Assembly (NCBI GenBank): GCA_045612365.1
Contig: JAZKYY010000016.1
Coordinates: forward strand, 1-64,000
Source of the DNA: RGIG9608 sp045612365
GTDB lineage: Bacteria > Bacteroidota > Bacteroidia > Bacteroidales > Paludibacteraceae
Length of the DNA: 64,000 bases
Direction: 5' to 3'
The translations under genes were made by a program, and so were the position numbers. Under the pieces are notes generated by a model that worked only from the letters and a program-made list of their open reading frames with translations, did not search any database and was not told where the DNA came from. This document shows, piece after piece, positions 1-8,575 of this stretch. Positions within the stretch are counted from its first letter, which is position 1; every line of letters begins with the position of its first letter.

Positions 1-119
1 TGCTTGCAACTGAATTGAGCCACAGAACCGTTGATTGTTACTCGTCCCATAATGGGAACAATACCGTTTTTCTCTTTGCTTCCGTTCACGTAGAACAGCA
101 CCTTAAATGTACTTCGCAT
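1..119 (-). CDS. Tyrosine-type site-specific recombinase, N-terminal fragment (cut by window edge)
   Basis: An open frame starts with ATG at 119 and runs off the left edge. The roughly 39 visible residues begin MRSTFKVLFYVNGSKEKNG and continue through VPIMGRVTINGSVAQFSCK. This is the typical start of the arm-DNA-binding domain found in tyrosine integrases of Bacteroidetes conjugative transposons and islands. The catalytic domain lies outside the window, so activity cannot be judged. A TAnnTTTG box sits 22 bases upstream of the start. The gene implies that an integrative element, or its remnant, ends close to here. Family assignment rests on recognition of the N-terminal pattern only. Confidence 0.72.
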   Translation of the reverse strand, partial: MRSTFKVLFYVNGSKEKNGIVPIMGRVTINGSVAQFSCK

Positions 120-140
120 AATCTAATCTTTTTTTGGTTA

Positions 141-148
141 CAAAATTA
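141..148 (-). promoter_or_regulatory. -7 promoter box of the recombinase gene
   Basis: On the minus strand the sequence is TAATTTTG, an exact TAnnTTTG match. It predicts a transcript start near 134, about 15 bases before the ATG at 119. No clear -33 TTTG is seen. Confidence 0.45.
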
Positions 149-182
149 GTTATCAGCGAGTTATACATTGATATGCAAACTA

Positions 183-328
183 ACGCAGAACGATGAAACG
201 TGACGACACAAAGAAAAACTTTACTGCATTATTGGGTAATGACTTGGCAACCGTTCTATTTCATTACCTTGCGTTTCTTTGCTAAATTGCCATCGTTACT
301 ATTTCTGAGGTTTTCTGTTTAATGCGTT
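183..328. repeat. Nested inverted repeats between recombinase and rnpB
   Basis: Three inverted pairs nest inside one another: AACGATG 189-195 with CATCGTT 291-297, CAAAGAAA 209-216 with TTTCTTTG 274-281, and GGTAATGA 235-242 with TCATTACC 261-268. A weaker outer pair is AACGCA near 183 with TGCGTT near 323. The word AACGCAGAA also recurs directly near 182 and 344. No gene is seen between 120 and 502. The position in front of an integrase suggests an attachment or recombinase-binding region, or a folded leader; this is inference. Confidence 0.45.
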
Positions 329-502
329 ATGGCTCAGTTCAAAACGCAGAAATTCACCTTTTTTGCTCCGAGAACCGTATTTTTTGCAAAAATAGTGAAT
401 AGAAATAAAAGGTTGATGTGAAAAGTCATTATATAATTTCTATTTTTTAGTTAAACAAGATTTTATAATTTTTTTAGAGTGGTTTTGCTCATAACTTTTC
501 AT

Positions 503-510
503 TACTTTTG
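503..510 (+). promoter_or_regulatory. -7 promoter box of rnpB
   Basis: TACTTTTG matches TAnnTTTG exactly and predicts a start near 517, just before the first base of the RNase P RNA P1 helix. A possible -33 TTTG lies at 484-487 with a short spacer of 15. Confidence 0.55.
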
Positions 511-520
511 CCTTTGTAAA

Positions 521-878
521 ACAGTAGAATGGTTTGTCGCTTCTTTTTTTTGAAAGAGAAGAGGAAAGTCCGGGCAACGCAGAGCACCATACTTCTTAAC
601 GGGAAGTCGGTCGTGAGGTCGAAGTAGCGTAACAGAAAATAACCGTTTTGTTTTTGCAAAATAAGGGTGAAAAGGTGAGGTAAGAGCTCACCGGTAGGTG
701 TGGCAACATGCTTAGCCGTACGCCTTATGGGTTGAAAGATCAAGTATATCGACGTATGTAGAGTGGCTCGCTCGATGTCGAGGGGTAGATCGATAGAGGC
801 AAGTGGTGACATTTGTCGTAGATAAATGACAAACATCCAATTTTTTGAGATACAGAACCCGGCTTATAGTTCTACTGT
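521..878 (+). ncRNA. rnpB: RNase P RNA (bacterial type)
   Basis: This is the catalytic RNA of RNase P, which removes the 5' leader of tRNA precursors. The universally conserved 5' strand of P4 and its flanks, GAGGAAAGTCCGGGC, is at 561-575. The 3' partner ACAGAACCCGGCTTAT is at 852-867. The ends pair as helix P1 (ACAGTAGAA 521-529 with TTCTACTGT 870-878). A GTAAGAGCTCACCGG segment lies near 680-694. The 3' end runs directly into a T tract (878-885) that can act as terminator. The length of about 358 nt fits the bacterial class A range. It sits 50 bases upstream of ygiQ. Short open frames on the opposite strand across it are not genes. Confidence 0.95.
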
Positions 879-927
879 TTTTTTTAGAGAGAATAATGTA
901 ATTATAGAATAACCAATAAGGATACGT

Positions 928-2748
928 ATGCATAATTTTCGGCTTACCGATTTTTTGCCAACTACTAAAAAGGAATGTGAACTAAGAAATTGGGATTATG
1001 TCGATGTTGTACTTTTTTCGGGTGATGCATACGTAGACCATCCTTCATTTGGAGCAGCAGTTATCGGAAGAGTTTTGGAAGCTGAAGGATTGCGTGTTGC
1101 TATTGTACCTCAGCCCGATTGGCATGGCGATTATCGTGATTTTAAAAAATTTGGAAAGCCAAGAATGTTTTTTGCTATTTCGGCGGGATGCATGGATTCT
1201 ATGGTAAACCATTATACTGCTAATAAGCGTTTGCGTTCCAATGATGCTTATTCCCCCGATGGTCGTGCAGGATTGAGGCCTGATAATTGTACTATTGTTT
1301 ATTCGCAAATAATCAAAAATCACTTTCCAGATGTTCCTCTCATAATTGGAGGAATAGAGGCTAGTTTACGCCGTTTTTCTCATTATGATTATTGGACCGA
1401 TAGCGTTCATAAAAGTATTTTAGTAGATACAAAAGCAGATTTACTTGTTTACGGAATGGGCGAAAAGCCAATGATGCAAATAGCTCAAAAATTTAAACAA
1501 GGAGCAAATATAGAAGATTGTCGGACAATTCCTCAGGTTGCATATCTTTCAAATGAAAGACCAAATCTGGAGAATGTTATTTTGGTAGCTTCTCATGAAA
1601 GTTGTTGTAAACAAAAACATCTTTCTGCCGAAACATTTAGAAAAATAGAGGAGGAATCGAATAAAATAGTTCAAACAACCATTGTACAACCGGTTGAGGG
1701 TAAGTATGTGGTTGTGAATCCATCTTTCCCTCCAATGACAAGCGATGAACTTGATGCGGTTTATGAACTGCCTTTTACTCGTCAGCCTCATCCAAAGTAT
1801 AAGGGGAAAACAATTCCTGCTTTTGAGATGATAAAGTTCTCAGTAAACACGCATAGAGGTTGTTTTGGAGGATGTGCATTTTGTACAATTTCAATGCATC
1901 AGGGAAAATTTGTGGTTTCTCGGAGTAAAGAGTCTATTATTAAGGAGGTAAAGAAAATAGCAGAAATACCTGATTTTAAGGGTTATTTAAGTGATTTGGG
2001 AGGGCCTTCGGCAAATATGTATCAGATGAGAGGAAAAAAAACGGAACTTTGTGAGAAATGCAGACGTCCATCGTGTTTATTTCCTTCTGTATGCAAGAAT
2101 TTGAATAATAATCATCAGTCTTTGCTTTCTCTTTACAAAGAGGTTGATCAGTTGCCTTGCATTAAAAAAAGTTTTATAGGTAGCGGAGTTCGCTACGATT
2201 TGATTTTGCATAAAACAGATGATGAAGAAACCAACAAAATCAATCAAGAATATGCAGAAGAATTGATTAAAAATCATGTTTCTGGAAGATTGAAAGTGGC
2301 TCCAGAACATACCTCAGATAAAGTTTTATCAGCAATGAGAAAACCAAGTTTTTCGTTGTTTAAGGAGTTTAATAAATTGTTCGATCGGGTAAATTCGTTG
2401 GCGAAACCTAACCAACAAATCATCCCTTATTTCATTTCTAGTCATCCTATGTGCGAGTTGCAAGATATGGCAGAATTGGCCATAGAAACAAAGAAATTGA
2501 ACTTTCAACTTGAGCAGGTGCAAGATTTTACTCCAACACCGATGACATTGGCAACAGAGATGTATCATACGGGATTGGATCCTTATACGATGAAACCAAT
2601 TTTTGTAGCAAAAACAAAGCAAGAAAAACTTTCGCAACGTCAGTTCTTTTTTTGGTATAAATCGGAAAGTAAACACCAGATAAAACAACTTTTGTTGAGA
2701 ATAGGTAGGCGTGATTTGATAGATAAACTTTTTTCAAAAAAAGGGTAG
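928..2748 (+). CDS. ygiQ: YgiQ family radical SAM protein
   Basis: A 606-residue protein matching the YgiQ/UPF0313 family along its length. The N-terminal part (HNFRLTDFLPTTKKECE and VDVVLFSGDAYVDHPSFG) is the family-specific domain. The radical SAM iron-sulphur motif C-F-G-G-C-A-F-C (Cys312, Cys316, Cys319; CX3CX2C) lies mid-protein, and SGRLKVAPEHTSD follows in the C-terminal half. A further cysteine cluster (CEKCRRPSCLFPSVC) lies between them, as is usual in the family. It should cleave S-adenosylmethionine in the cytoplasm, but the substrate is not known. The gene follows rnpB on the same strand and converges on the methyltransferase gene with a 6-base gap. Confidence 0.9.
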   Translation: MHNFRLTDFLPTTKKECELRNWDYVDVVLFSGDAYVDHPSFGAAVIGRVLEAEGLRVAIVPQPDWHGDYRDFKKFGKPRMFFAISAGCMDSMVNHYTANKRLRSNDAYSPDGRAGLRPDNCTIVYSQIIKNHFPDVPLIIGGIEASLRRFSHYDYWTDSVHKSILVDTKADLLVYGMGEKPMMQIAQKFKQGANIEDCRTIPQVAYLSNERPNLENVILVASHESCCKQKHLSAETFRKIEEESNKIVQTTIVQPVEGKYVVVNPSFPPMTSDELDAVYELPFTRQPHPKYKGKTIPAFEMIKFSVNTHRGCFGGCAFCTISMHQGKFVVSRSKESIIKEVKKIAEIPDFKGYLSDLGGPSANMYQMRGKKTELCEKCRRPSCLFPSVCKNLNNNHQSLLSLYKEVDQLPCIKKSFIGSGVRYDLILHKTDDEETNKINQEYAEELIKNHVSGRLKVAPEHTSDKVLSAMRKPSFSLFKEFNKLFDRVNSLAKPNQQIIPYFISSHPMCELQDMAELAIETKKLNFQLEQVQDFTPTPMTLATEMYHTGLDPYTMKPIFVAKTKQEKLSQRQFFFWYKSESKHQIKQLLLRIGRRDLIDKLFSKKG

Positions 2749-2754
2749 AGGGTA

Positions 2755-3516
2755 TTATAAGCGTCTCCTAAATTCCGCACATACAATTGCTGTAGCAACA
2801 GAAACGTTTAGTGATTCTGAAGTTTTTTCTCCTTGAGGAAAGTTTGGAATAAGCAGTTGTTCTGAAATAAATCTTTCAACATCCTTGCAAATGCCGTTTC
2901 CTTCGTTGCCCATCACAATTAATCCATTTTTTTTGAGTGATGTTTCGTAGATGTTTTTGCCCGAAAGAAATGTTCCATAGATAGGGAAGTCAGGAGCTTC
3001 TTTTTGAATATTTTTCAGAAAATCAACCAAATCAACGTAATGAACATCTACTCTTGCTGCGGCTCCCATTGTTGCTTGTAGGGCTTTTGGGTTGAATATA
3101 TCTACTGTATTTTTTGAGCAAATGATGTTACGAATACCAAACCAATCAGCAATGCGAATAATAGTTCCAAGATTTCCCGGATCTTGCACTTCATCGAGAA
3201 CTAATGATAATTGAGAGGATAAGTCATTGATAATTAGACTTGTTTCTAACTTTTCAAAAACTGCAAAAACGGGTTGTGGAGTTTTGTGCGACGAAATTGG
3301 TTTTAGTTCTTCTGCCGAATTGATGCAAATAATTTCTTTGGCATTGAACTGTTTTTTTTCAATCCATTCTTTTGTAGCAATTAGTGTTTGGCACTGAAAA
3401 TGAGAGAACAAATCTTCTACACATTTTTCTCCTTCAGCACAAAATAATCCCAATGAATCTCGGTTCTTTTTTAGACTAAGAGAGTGAATGAATTTTATTT
3501 TATTTTTCGATAACAT
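2755..3516 (-). CDS. TrmH/SpoU family RNA 2'-O-methyltransferase
   Basis: A 253-residue protein with the three SpoU (SPOUT) motifs: DPGNLGTIIRIADWFGI near 111-127, LIVMGNEGNGI in the last third, and SLNVSVATAIVCAEFRRR at the end. It begins with a short substrate-binding domain of the YjfH/RlmB type. It is predicted to methylate a ribose 2'-hydroxyl in rRNA or tRNA using S-adenosylmethionine. The exact target cannot be told from sequence (RlmB-like 23S G2251 and TrmH-like tRNA targets are both possible). It is transcribed divergently from tamL, with its own -7 box 20 bases upstream. Confidence 0.85.
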   Translation of the reverse strand: MLSKNKIKFIHSLSLKKNRDSLGLFCAEGEKCVEDLFSHFQCQTLIATKEWIEKKQFNAKEIICINSAEELKPISSHKTPQPVFAVFEKLETSLIINDLSSQLSLVLDEVQDPGNLGTIIRIADWFGIRNIICSKNTVDIFNPKALQATMGAAARVDVHYVDLVDFLKNIQKEAPDFPIYGTFLSGKNIYETSLKKNGLIVMGNEGNGICKDVERFISEQLLIPNFPQGEKTSESLNVSVATAIVCAEFRRRL

Positions 3517-3535
3517 TAATAGAAATCTTGTCCTA

Positions 3536-3543
3536 CAAAAGTA
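3536..3543 (-). promoter_or_regulatory. -7 promoter box of the SpoU methyltransferase gene
   Basis: TACTTTTG on the minus strand predicts a start near 3529, 13 bases upstream of the ATG at 3516. It lies back to back with the tamL promoter. Confidence 0.5.
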
Positions 3544-3555
3544 AAAAAAAACGAT

Positions 3556-3563
3556 TATATTTG
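3556..3563 (+). promoter_or_regulatory. -7 promoter box of tamL
   Basis: TATATTTG matches TAnnTTTG and predicts a start near 3570, giving a 33-base leader before the ATG at 3603. Confidence 0.5.
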
Positions 3564-3602
3564 CACGAAATCGGCCTCTGGAACTGAAAAAATATCCTAG
3601 AA

Positions 3603-5861
3603 ATGAAAAAGCGTTACAGTGTTTTTCTCTCCTGTATAATTTTGCTACTATTTTTTTCTTCGTGTAGCCTTACAAAGTATGTTCCAGAAAATGAAACATT
3701 GCTTAACAAGGTAAAAATAAAAACTGAAAATAAGGAAATCTCAACTGAAGATTTGAAGCATTATATACAGCAAACTCCTAATAAAAAAGTCTTTAATTTG
3801 ATGCGGGTAAAATTAGGGGTTTATAATTCTTCTGGACGTGATACTACAAAACGAATAAATCGATGGTTGAGAAAAATAGGTGAACCACCTGTGATTTATG
3901 ATTCCGTTTATACAGAAAAGACAATTGTGGAACTGAAAAAACGATTGGCCAATAAGGGCTATATGCGTGCTGAAGTGATAGCTGAGATTTCTGAGAAAAA
4001 GCAAAAAACTGATGTTATCTATTTTGTTAAAACAAACGAGCCATATTTTATTAATTCTTACGAATTAAATCTTAAGGACGATTCAGCATCTTATTTTGTT
4101 CAAAATCATAAGTTTACGGAAACGTTGATTAAGGAGGGAGATGTTTTCAATCTTGATAATATGGATGCCGAACGTGTTCGGATAACAAATATTCTTCGAA
4201 ATAGAGGCTACTATCATTTCAAAAAAGAGATGCTTTATTTGGAAGCAGATAGTTTGCAGAAGAATAAAACGATTGACTTAAAGATGACAATGTTGCCGGA
4301 GTTTAATAGCGAAGATTCAACTCTTGTTAATCCATTTTTACGAAAGAAAATCAATAAAATTTATGTAATAACAGAAGCGTCAGCATCTTCTTTTGTTGAT
4401 ACTGTTACTTATCGTGATATTCATATCATATATGGGAAAAAACGTTATTTGAGACCAAAAGTTTTGGCTTCACATGTGTTTTTGGAACCGCAAAAATATT
4501 ACCAAGATTTATTTGTGGAAAGAACTGTTTCTTCTCTGAACTCTTTGGCTCCAATTAAATATGTTAATATCAATTTTCGTGAGGTCTCAGACGAATTGTT
4601 GGATTGTTATATCATTATAAATAAAGATAAAAATCACTCATTTTCAGTAGAAATAGAGGGAACTAATTCGGATGGGAATTTCGGAGTAGCGGGAGAAATT
4701 GGTTATTCGTATAAGAATCTTTTCCGTGGAGGAGAATCTTTGAGTGTTAATTTTCGTGGCGCCTATGAAGCATTGGGTATTTTGGATAATAAGCTTTATA
4801 CTTCTAATGATATAGGTGGAAATATTTCGTTGAATGTTCCTATGCTTATTTTTCCTTTGAAAAAAGATCCCAGAAGGCGAACAAGAGCAAATACGGAGTT
4901 TTCTGTAGGTTACAATCATCAAACGCGTCCGCAGTATCAACGCGACGTTGTCAATGCAGGTATTAAATACGTTTGGAATAGACGTTTGGGACTTCGTTAT
5001 AATTTTGATTTGTTGGATATAAGTTATGTTTATCTTCCATTCAAAACTCCAAGTTTTGAGCAAACGTATATGAGTAGTACATCTTCTTTGCGTTTTAGTT
5101 TTGAGGATCAGTTTATTATGCGTTTGGGAGGAGGTTTTACATATACGACTCAAAGGGATAATTATACAAATCGTGATTATATGACGATTCGTGTTAGGGC
5201 AAAAACTGCGGGAAATCTTCTTTATGGAATTAGTCACGCAATAAATCAGGAGAAGGATGCAGATGGAATTTTCAGGATAGGAAAGGTTCCATATGCTCAG
5301 TTTGTGAAAGGAGAGGTTGATTTTGCATATAATAAATACATAAATGATAAAAATCGTATTGCGTTTCATGCAGCTTTAGGAATAGGATTCCCTTATGGTA
5401 ATGGGAACATTATGCCTTTTGAGGAACGTTATTTCAGTGGAGGTGCAAATAGTGTGAGAGGTTGGTCGGTTCGTGATTTAGGTCCGGGAAGTTATCACAA
5501 TCAATCTGGAGCAATTGATTTTATGCGTCAATCAGGCGACATAAAGTTCGATTTGAGTTTGGAGTATCGATTTAAGATGTTTTGGTTGATTGAAGGTGCT
5601 GCGTTTTTTGATGCAGGAAATATCTGGACAATAAAGAATTACGAAGATCAGCCAGGTGGATTATTTAAGTTCTCTGATTTCTACAAACAAATTGCTTGCA
5701 GTTATGGAATAGGATTGAGAGCAGATTTTAATTTCTTCATTGTTCGTGTAGACATGGGGATAAAACTATACGATCCTTCAAAAGCAGTTTCCGAGCGCTG
5801 GAGGAGTAATCTTACTGCCGATGATATTGCTTTCCACTTTGCGATAGGATATCCGTTCTAA
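3603..5861 (+). CDS. tamL: TamL-like lipidated outer membrane assembly protein (BamA/TamA family)
   Basis: A 752-residue protein with a lipoprotein-type signal ending at Cys21 (LLLLFFSSCSL). POTRA-like segments follow (for example KKRLANKGYMRAEVIAEISEKKQKTDVIYFV near 100-135), then a C-terminal 16-strand-type barrel. The barrel carries SGGANSVRGWSVRDLGPGS, the conserved loop-6 type VRG(W/F) motif, near 610. The protein ends in Phe (FAIGYPF), as Omp85 barrels do. In Bacteroidetes the lipidated member of this family is TamL, partner of TamB. It should reside in the outer membrane and help insert or export envelope proteins. No tamB is next to it here. A BamA assignment is less likely because of the lipobox and the low number of POTRA repeats. 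Confidence 0.85.
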   Translation: MKKRYSVFLSCIILLLFFSSCSLTKYVPENETLLNKVKIKTENKEISTEDLKHYIQQTPNKKVFNLMRVKLGVYNSSGRDTTKRINRWLRKIGEPPVIYDSVYTEKTIVELKKRLANKGYMRAEVIAEISEKKQKTDVIYFVKTNEPYFINSYELNLKDDSASYFVQNHKFTETLIKEGDVFNLDNMDAERVRITNILRNRGYYHFKKEMLYLEADSLQKNKTIDLKMTMLPEFNSEDSTLVNPFLRKKINKIYVITEASASSFVDTVTYRDIHIIYGKKRYLRPKVLASHVFLEPQKYYQDLFVERTVSSLNSLAPIKYVNINFREVSDELLDCYIIINKDKNHSFSVEIEGTNSDGNFGVAGEIGYSYKNLFRGGESLSVNFRGAYEALGILDNKLYTSNDIGGNISLNVPMLIFPLKKDPRRRTRANTEFSVGYNHQTRPQYQRDVVNAGIKYVWNRRLGLRYNFDLLDISYVYLPFKTPSFEQTYMSSTSSLRFSFEDQFIMRLGGGFTYTTQRDNYTNRDYMTIRVRAKTAGNLLYGISHAINQEKDADGIFRIGKVPYAQFVKGEVDFAYNKYINDKNRIAFHAALGIGFPYGNGNIMPFEERYFSGGANSVRGWSVRDLGPGSYHNQSGAIDFMRQSGDIKFDLSLEYRFKMFWLIEGAAFFDAGNIWTIKNYEDQPGGLFKFSDFYKQIACSYGIGLRADFNFFIVRVDMGIKLYDPSKAVSERWRSNLTADDIAFHFAIGYPF

Positions 5862-5872
5862 ATAAAGGAAAA

Positions 5873-6763
5873 CTAGTTTTTGTGCTCTAGTTGATATCCG
5901 AAACTGCGAAGTTTTTGTTCTCTATTTCTCCAATCTTTCTCTACCTTTACAAAGAGCTGAAGGAAAATTTTCTTGTTGAAAAATAGTTCAATGTCTTTGC
6001 GAGCCTCAGTCCCGACTTTTCTTAATGATTTTCCTCCTTTCCCTATAAGAATTCCTTTTTGAGAATCTCTTTCACAAAAAATAACGGCACTAATTCGGAT
6101 GATAAATTCCTCTTCTTTGAATTCCTCAACAGCAACTTCAACGGAGTAGGGAACCTCTTTATCGTAATTCAAAAGAATTTTTTCACGAATGATTTCGGTT
6201 ACAAAAAATCGTTCGGGACGATCGGTCAAAGAATCTTTGTCGAAGAAAGGAGGAGAAAAGGGAAGTAATTCTTTTATTCGTTTTAGTAAAGCTTCTATGT
6301 TGAATTTTTCAATAGCTGAGATAGGAAGAATCTCTGCTTTTGGCAAACGTTTTTTCCAGAACTCAACTAATTCAATAAGTTTTGCTTCGTCAATTAAGTC
6401 TATTTTATTGATTATTAATATGGTTGCCACATCTGTTTGAGAAACCTTATCTAAGAAATCTTTATTCTTTTCGCTTGAGTCGAACACATCTGTTACATAA
6501 AGCAGAACATCGGCATCATTAAGTGCAGAATTAGAAAAACCACGCATAGATTCTTGCAATTTGTAGTTTGGTTTTAGAACTCCTGGAGTATCTGAATAGA
6601 CAATTTGAAAATCAGCTCCATTTACGATTCCCAAAATCCGATGACGAGTTGTTTGTGCTTTGGAGGTGATGATAGAAATTTGTTCCCCGACTAACGCGTT
6701 CATCAAAGTTGATTTTCCTACGTTCGGGTTACCTACAATATTTACAAAACCTGCTTTATGCAT
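5873..6763 (-). CDS. era: GTPase Era
   Basis: A 296-residue GTPase for 30S ribosomal subunit maturation. The G1 motif GNPNVGKST is at residues 11-19, DTPG at 58-61 and NKID at 119-122. The C-terminal KH RNA-binding domain carries GILIGKGGKSLRKVG near residue 240. The length matches the family. It is the first gene in this window's long run of minus-strand genes read leftward, and dapB lies 12 bases upstream of it, so the two are probably cotranscribed. Confidence 0.96.
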   Translation of the reverse strand: MHKAGFVNIVGNPNVGKSTLMNALVGEQISIITSKAQTTRHRILGIVNGADFQIVYSDTPGVLKPNYKLQESMRGFSNSALNDADVLLYVTDVFDSSEKNKDFLDKVSQTDVATILIINKIDLIDEAKLIELVEFWKKRLPKAEILPISAIEKFNIEALLKRIKELLPFSPPFFDKDSLTDRPERFFVTEIIREKILLNYDKEVPYSVEVAVEEFKEEEFIIRISAVIFCERDSQKGILIGKGGKSLRKVGTEARKDIELFFNKKIFLQLFVKVEKDWRNREQKLRSFGYQLEHKN

Positions 6764-6775
6764 AAGACCTTTTTC

Positions 6776-7492
6776 TTAAAATTTAAGCATATCATTCATC
6801 CCTAAAAAGCCTTTTTTACCACATGTGAATTCAGCAGCAAGAACCGCTCCAAGAGCAAATCCTTCGCGGTTGTAGGCGTGATGAGTGATTTCTATAAAAT
6901 CAGCTTCGCTTTGGTATTTTATAGTGTGAATTCCAGCAACTTCGCCTTCTCTAATCGCTTCTATCGAAAGTTGATTTTCTGCGCTGCTTTCTCCCAAAAT
7001 CCATTCTGATTTGCGTTCGATGTTTTCTAAAATTCCTTCAGCTAAAGTTACTGCAGTTCCACTTGGAGCATCAAGTTTGTGAATGTGATGAGTTTCTGTC
7101 ATTTTTGCATCATAAGCAGGGAAGTTGTTCATGATTTTTGCCAAATGCTTGTTCAACTCAAAAAAGATATTTACACCAAGACTGAAGTTTGATGCCCAAA
7201 AAAGTGTGTAATTGTTTTTTTCAATTTCTGCTTTTATTTCAGGCATTTGAGTGTTCCAACCAGTAGTTCCAGAAACTACTGCAACACCAGCTTTCCATGC
7301 TTTACGATAGTTGGCAATAGCTACGCTTGGGGCAGTAAACTCAATAGCTACATCTGCTGCAGCAAATGCTTCGGATTCAAAATCGTGCTGATTGTCAATA
7401 TCAATTTTACAAACAATTTCGTGTCCGCGTTCAAGGGCAATTCTTTCAATAATTTTGCCCATTTTCCCATATCCTATAAGTGCTATTTTCAT
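6776..7492 (-). CDS. dapB: 4-hydroxy-tetrahydrodipicolinate reductase
   Basis: A 238-residue enzyme of the lysine/diaminopimelate pathway that reduces 4-hydroxy-tetrahydrodipicolinate with NAD(P)H. The N-terminal dinucleotide site GYGKMG is at residues 7-12 and SGTTGW at 74-79. The catalytic segment ETHHIHKLDAPSGTA (His135/His136, Lys139) is intact. The length is on the short side but normal for Bacteroidetes. It lies between aroB and era on the same strand, with gaps of 15 and 12 bases. Confidence 0.95.
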   Translation of the reverse strand: MKIALIGYGKMGKIIERIALERGHEIVCKIDIDNQHDFESEAFAAADVAIEFTAPSVAIANYRKAWKAGVAVVSGTTGWNTQMPEIKAEIEKNNYTLFWASNFSLGVNIFFELNKHLAKIMNNFPAYDAKMTETHHIHKLDAPSGTAVTLAEGILENIERKSEWILGESSAENQLSIEAIREGEVAGIHTIKYQSEADFIEITHHAYNREGFALGAVLAAEFTCGKKGFLGMNDMLKF

Positions 7493-7507
7493 ACTATTTT
7501 TAATATT

Positions 7508-8575
7508 TTAAGGTGCTACTTCACGATAAAAATCAAGAACTTCAAAAATTTCATCTTTAGTAGCAGTTTGGTCAATTTTTATTTCTCCGATATTTGAAAG
7601 TAGTGTAAAATTAATTTTAGATGATTCGTTTTTTTTGTCATGAGTCATTAGTTCAAAAATTTGCTCGTAATCTTTACAATTTATGGTATAAAGTCCATAG
7701 AAATCTTTTAGTATTTGTCTATAGGTGAGCAAGTTTTCCTTTGGAAAAGAGAGTTTTGCATGTGAAAGATATAGTTCGCACAACATTCCCCATGCAACAG
7801 CAAATCCGTGTAGCGCAGGTTTCTGTTGCTCATACGAAAGACTCTCAAACGCATGCCCAAACGTGTGCCCGAAATTCAATGCTTTACGTAAATTTTCCTC
7901 TTTGGGGTCTTTGGCAACAATATCTTCTTTTACTTGCAAAGAATCTTTTAACAGAGGTTTTAATGCATCAAGATTAAAACTTTCCAAATCAAAACGAAGG
8001 ATGTTTTTCCAATTCTCGTTGTTGGAAATCAAGGCATGTTTAATCATCTCAGCAAAACCTGATAAAAGATTGTTTTCGTCTAAGGTTTTGAAAAAATCAA
8101 CGTTTATTAGTACAAATTCTGCAGGATTTATAACACCAATCTCGTTTTTTAATCCACAAAAGTTAATGCCCGTTTTACCTCCTGTTGCTGCATCTACTAC
8201 TGAAAGAAGTGTAGTTGGAATATTGATGTAACGAATGCCACGCTTGAATGTTGATGCCGCAAAACCACCTAAATCGGTAATCATTCCGCCACCAATGTTT
8301 ATAAGTAAACTTTTGCGTGACGCATTGTTTTTTGTCAAGAATTCCCATACTTGAGCAAGAGAGGTAAGGTTTTTGTTATCGTCGCCAGAAGGGATTGAAA
8401 TAACGTCGGTATAACAATCTTCAACAATACTTTTTATCTTAGGTAAGCAGTGTTGTTGTGTGTTGTTATCGGTTAGTATGAAAACTTTGTCGGCTGCAAT
8501 TTTATCAATACAGCTTTTCAAATCAACTTCTATGTCTTTTGAAAAAATAGTTTTCATTTTAAAGTCTATAACCAA
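7508..8575 (-). CDS. aroB: 3-dehydroquinate synthase
   Basis: A 355-residue shikimate-pathway enzyme that cyclises DAHP to 3-dehydroquinate. Seen are the NAD-binding glycine run GGGMITDLGGFAASTFKRG, the segment PTTLLSVVDAATGGKTGIN with a conserved lysine, and the zinc-site histidines in LNFGHTFGHAFES. The start at 8575 overlaps the end of the DUF3575 gene by 17 bases. This suggests translational coupling within one transcript that continues into dapB and era. Confidence 0.95.
   Translation of the reverse strand: MVIDFKMKTIFSKDIEVDLKSCIDKIAADKVFILTDNNTQQHCLPKIKSIVEDCYTDVISIPSGDDNKNLTSLAQVWEFLTKNNASRKSLLINIGGGMITDLGGFAASTFKRGIRYINIPTTLLSVVDAATGGKTGINFCGLKNEIGVINPAEFVLINVDFFKTLDENNLLSGFAEMIKHALISNNENWKNILRFDLESFNLDALKPLLKDSLQVKEDIVAKDPKEENLRKALNFGHTFGHAFESLSYEQQKPALHGFAVAWGMLCELYLSHAKLSFPKENLLTYRQILKDFYGLYTINCKDYEQIFELMTHDKKNESSKINFTLLSNIGEIKIDQTATKDEIFEVLDFYREVAP

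Noticed and set aside
489..933. Minus-strand open frames of 115 and 73 codons across the rnpB region
   Set aside because: They are antisense to a clear RNase P RNA gene and show no protein family features.
4644..5369. Long minus-strand frame of 241 codons inside tamL
   Set aside because: It is Ile/Thr/Ser-rich shadow coding opposite a well supported Omp85-family gene, with no domain or signal.
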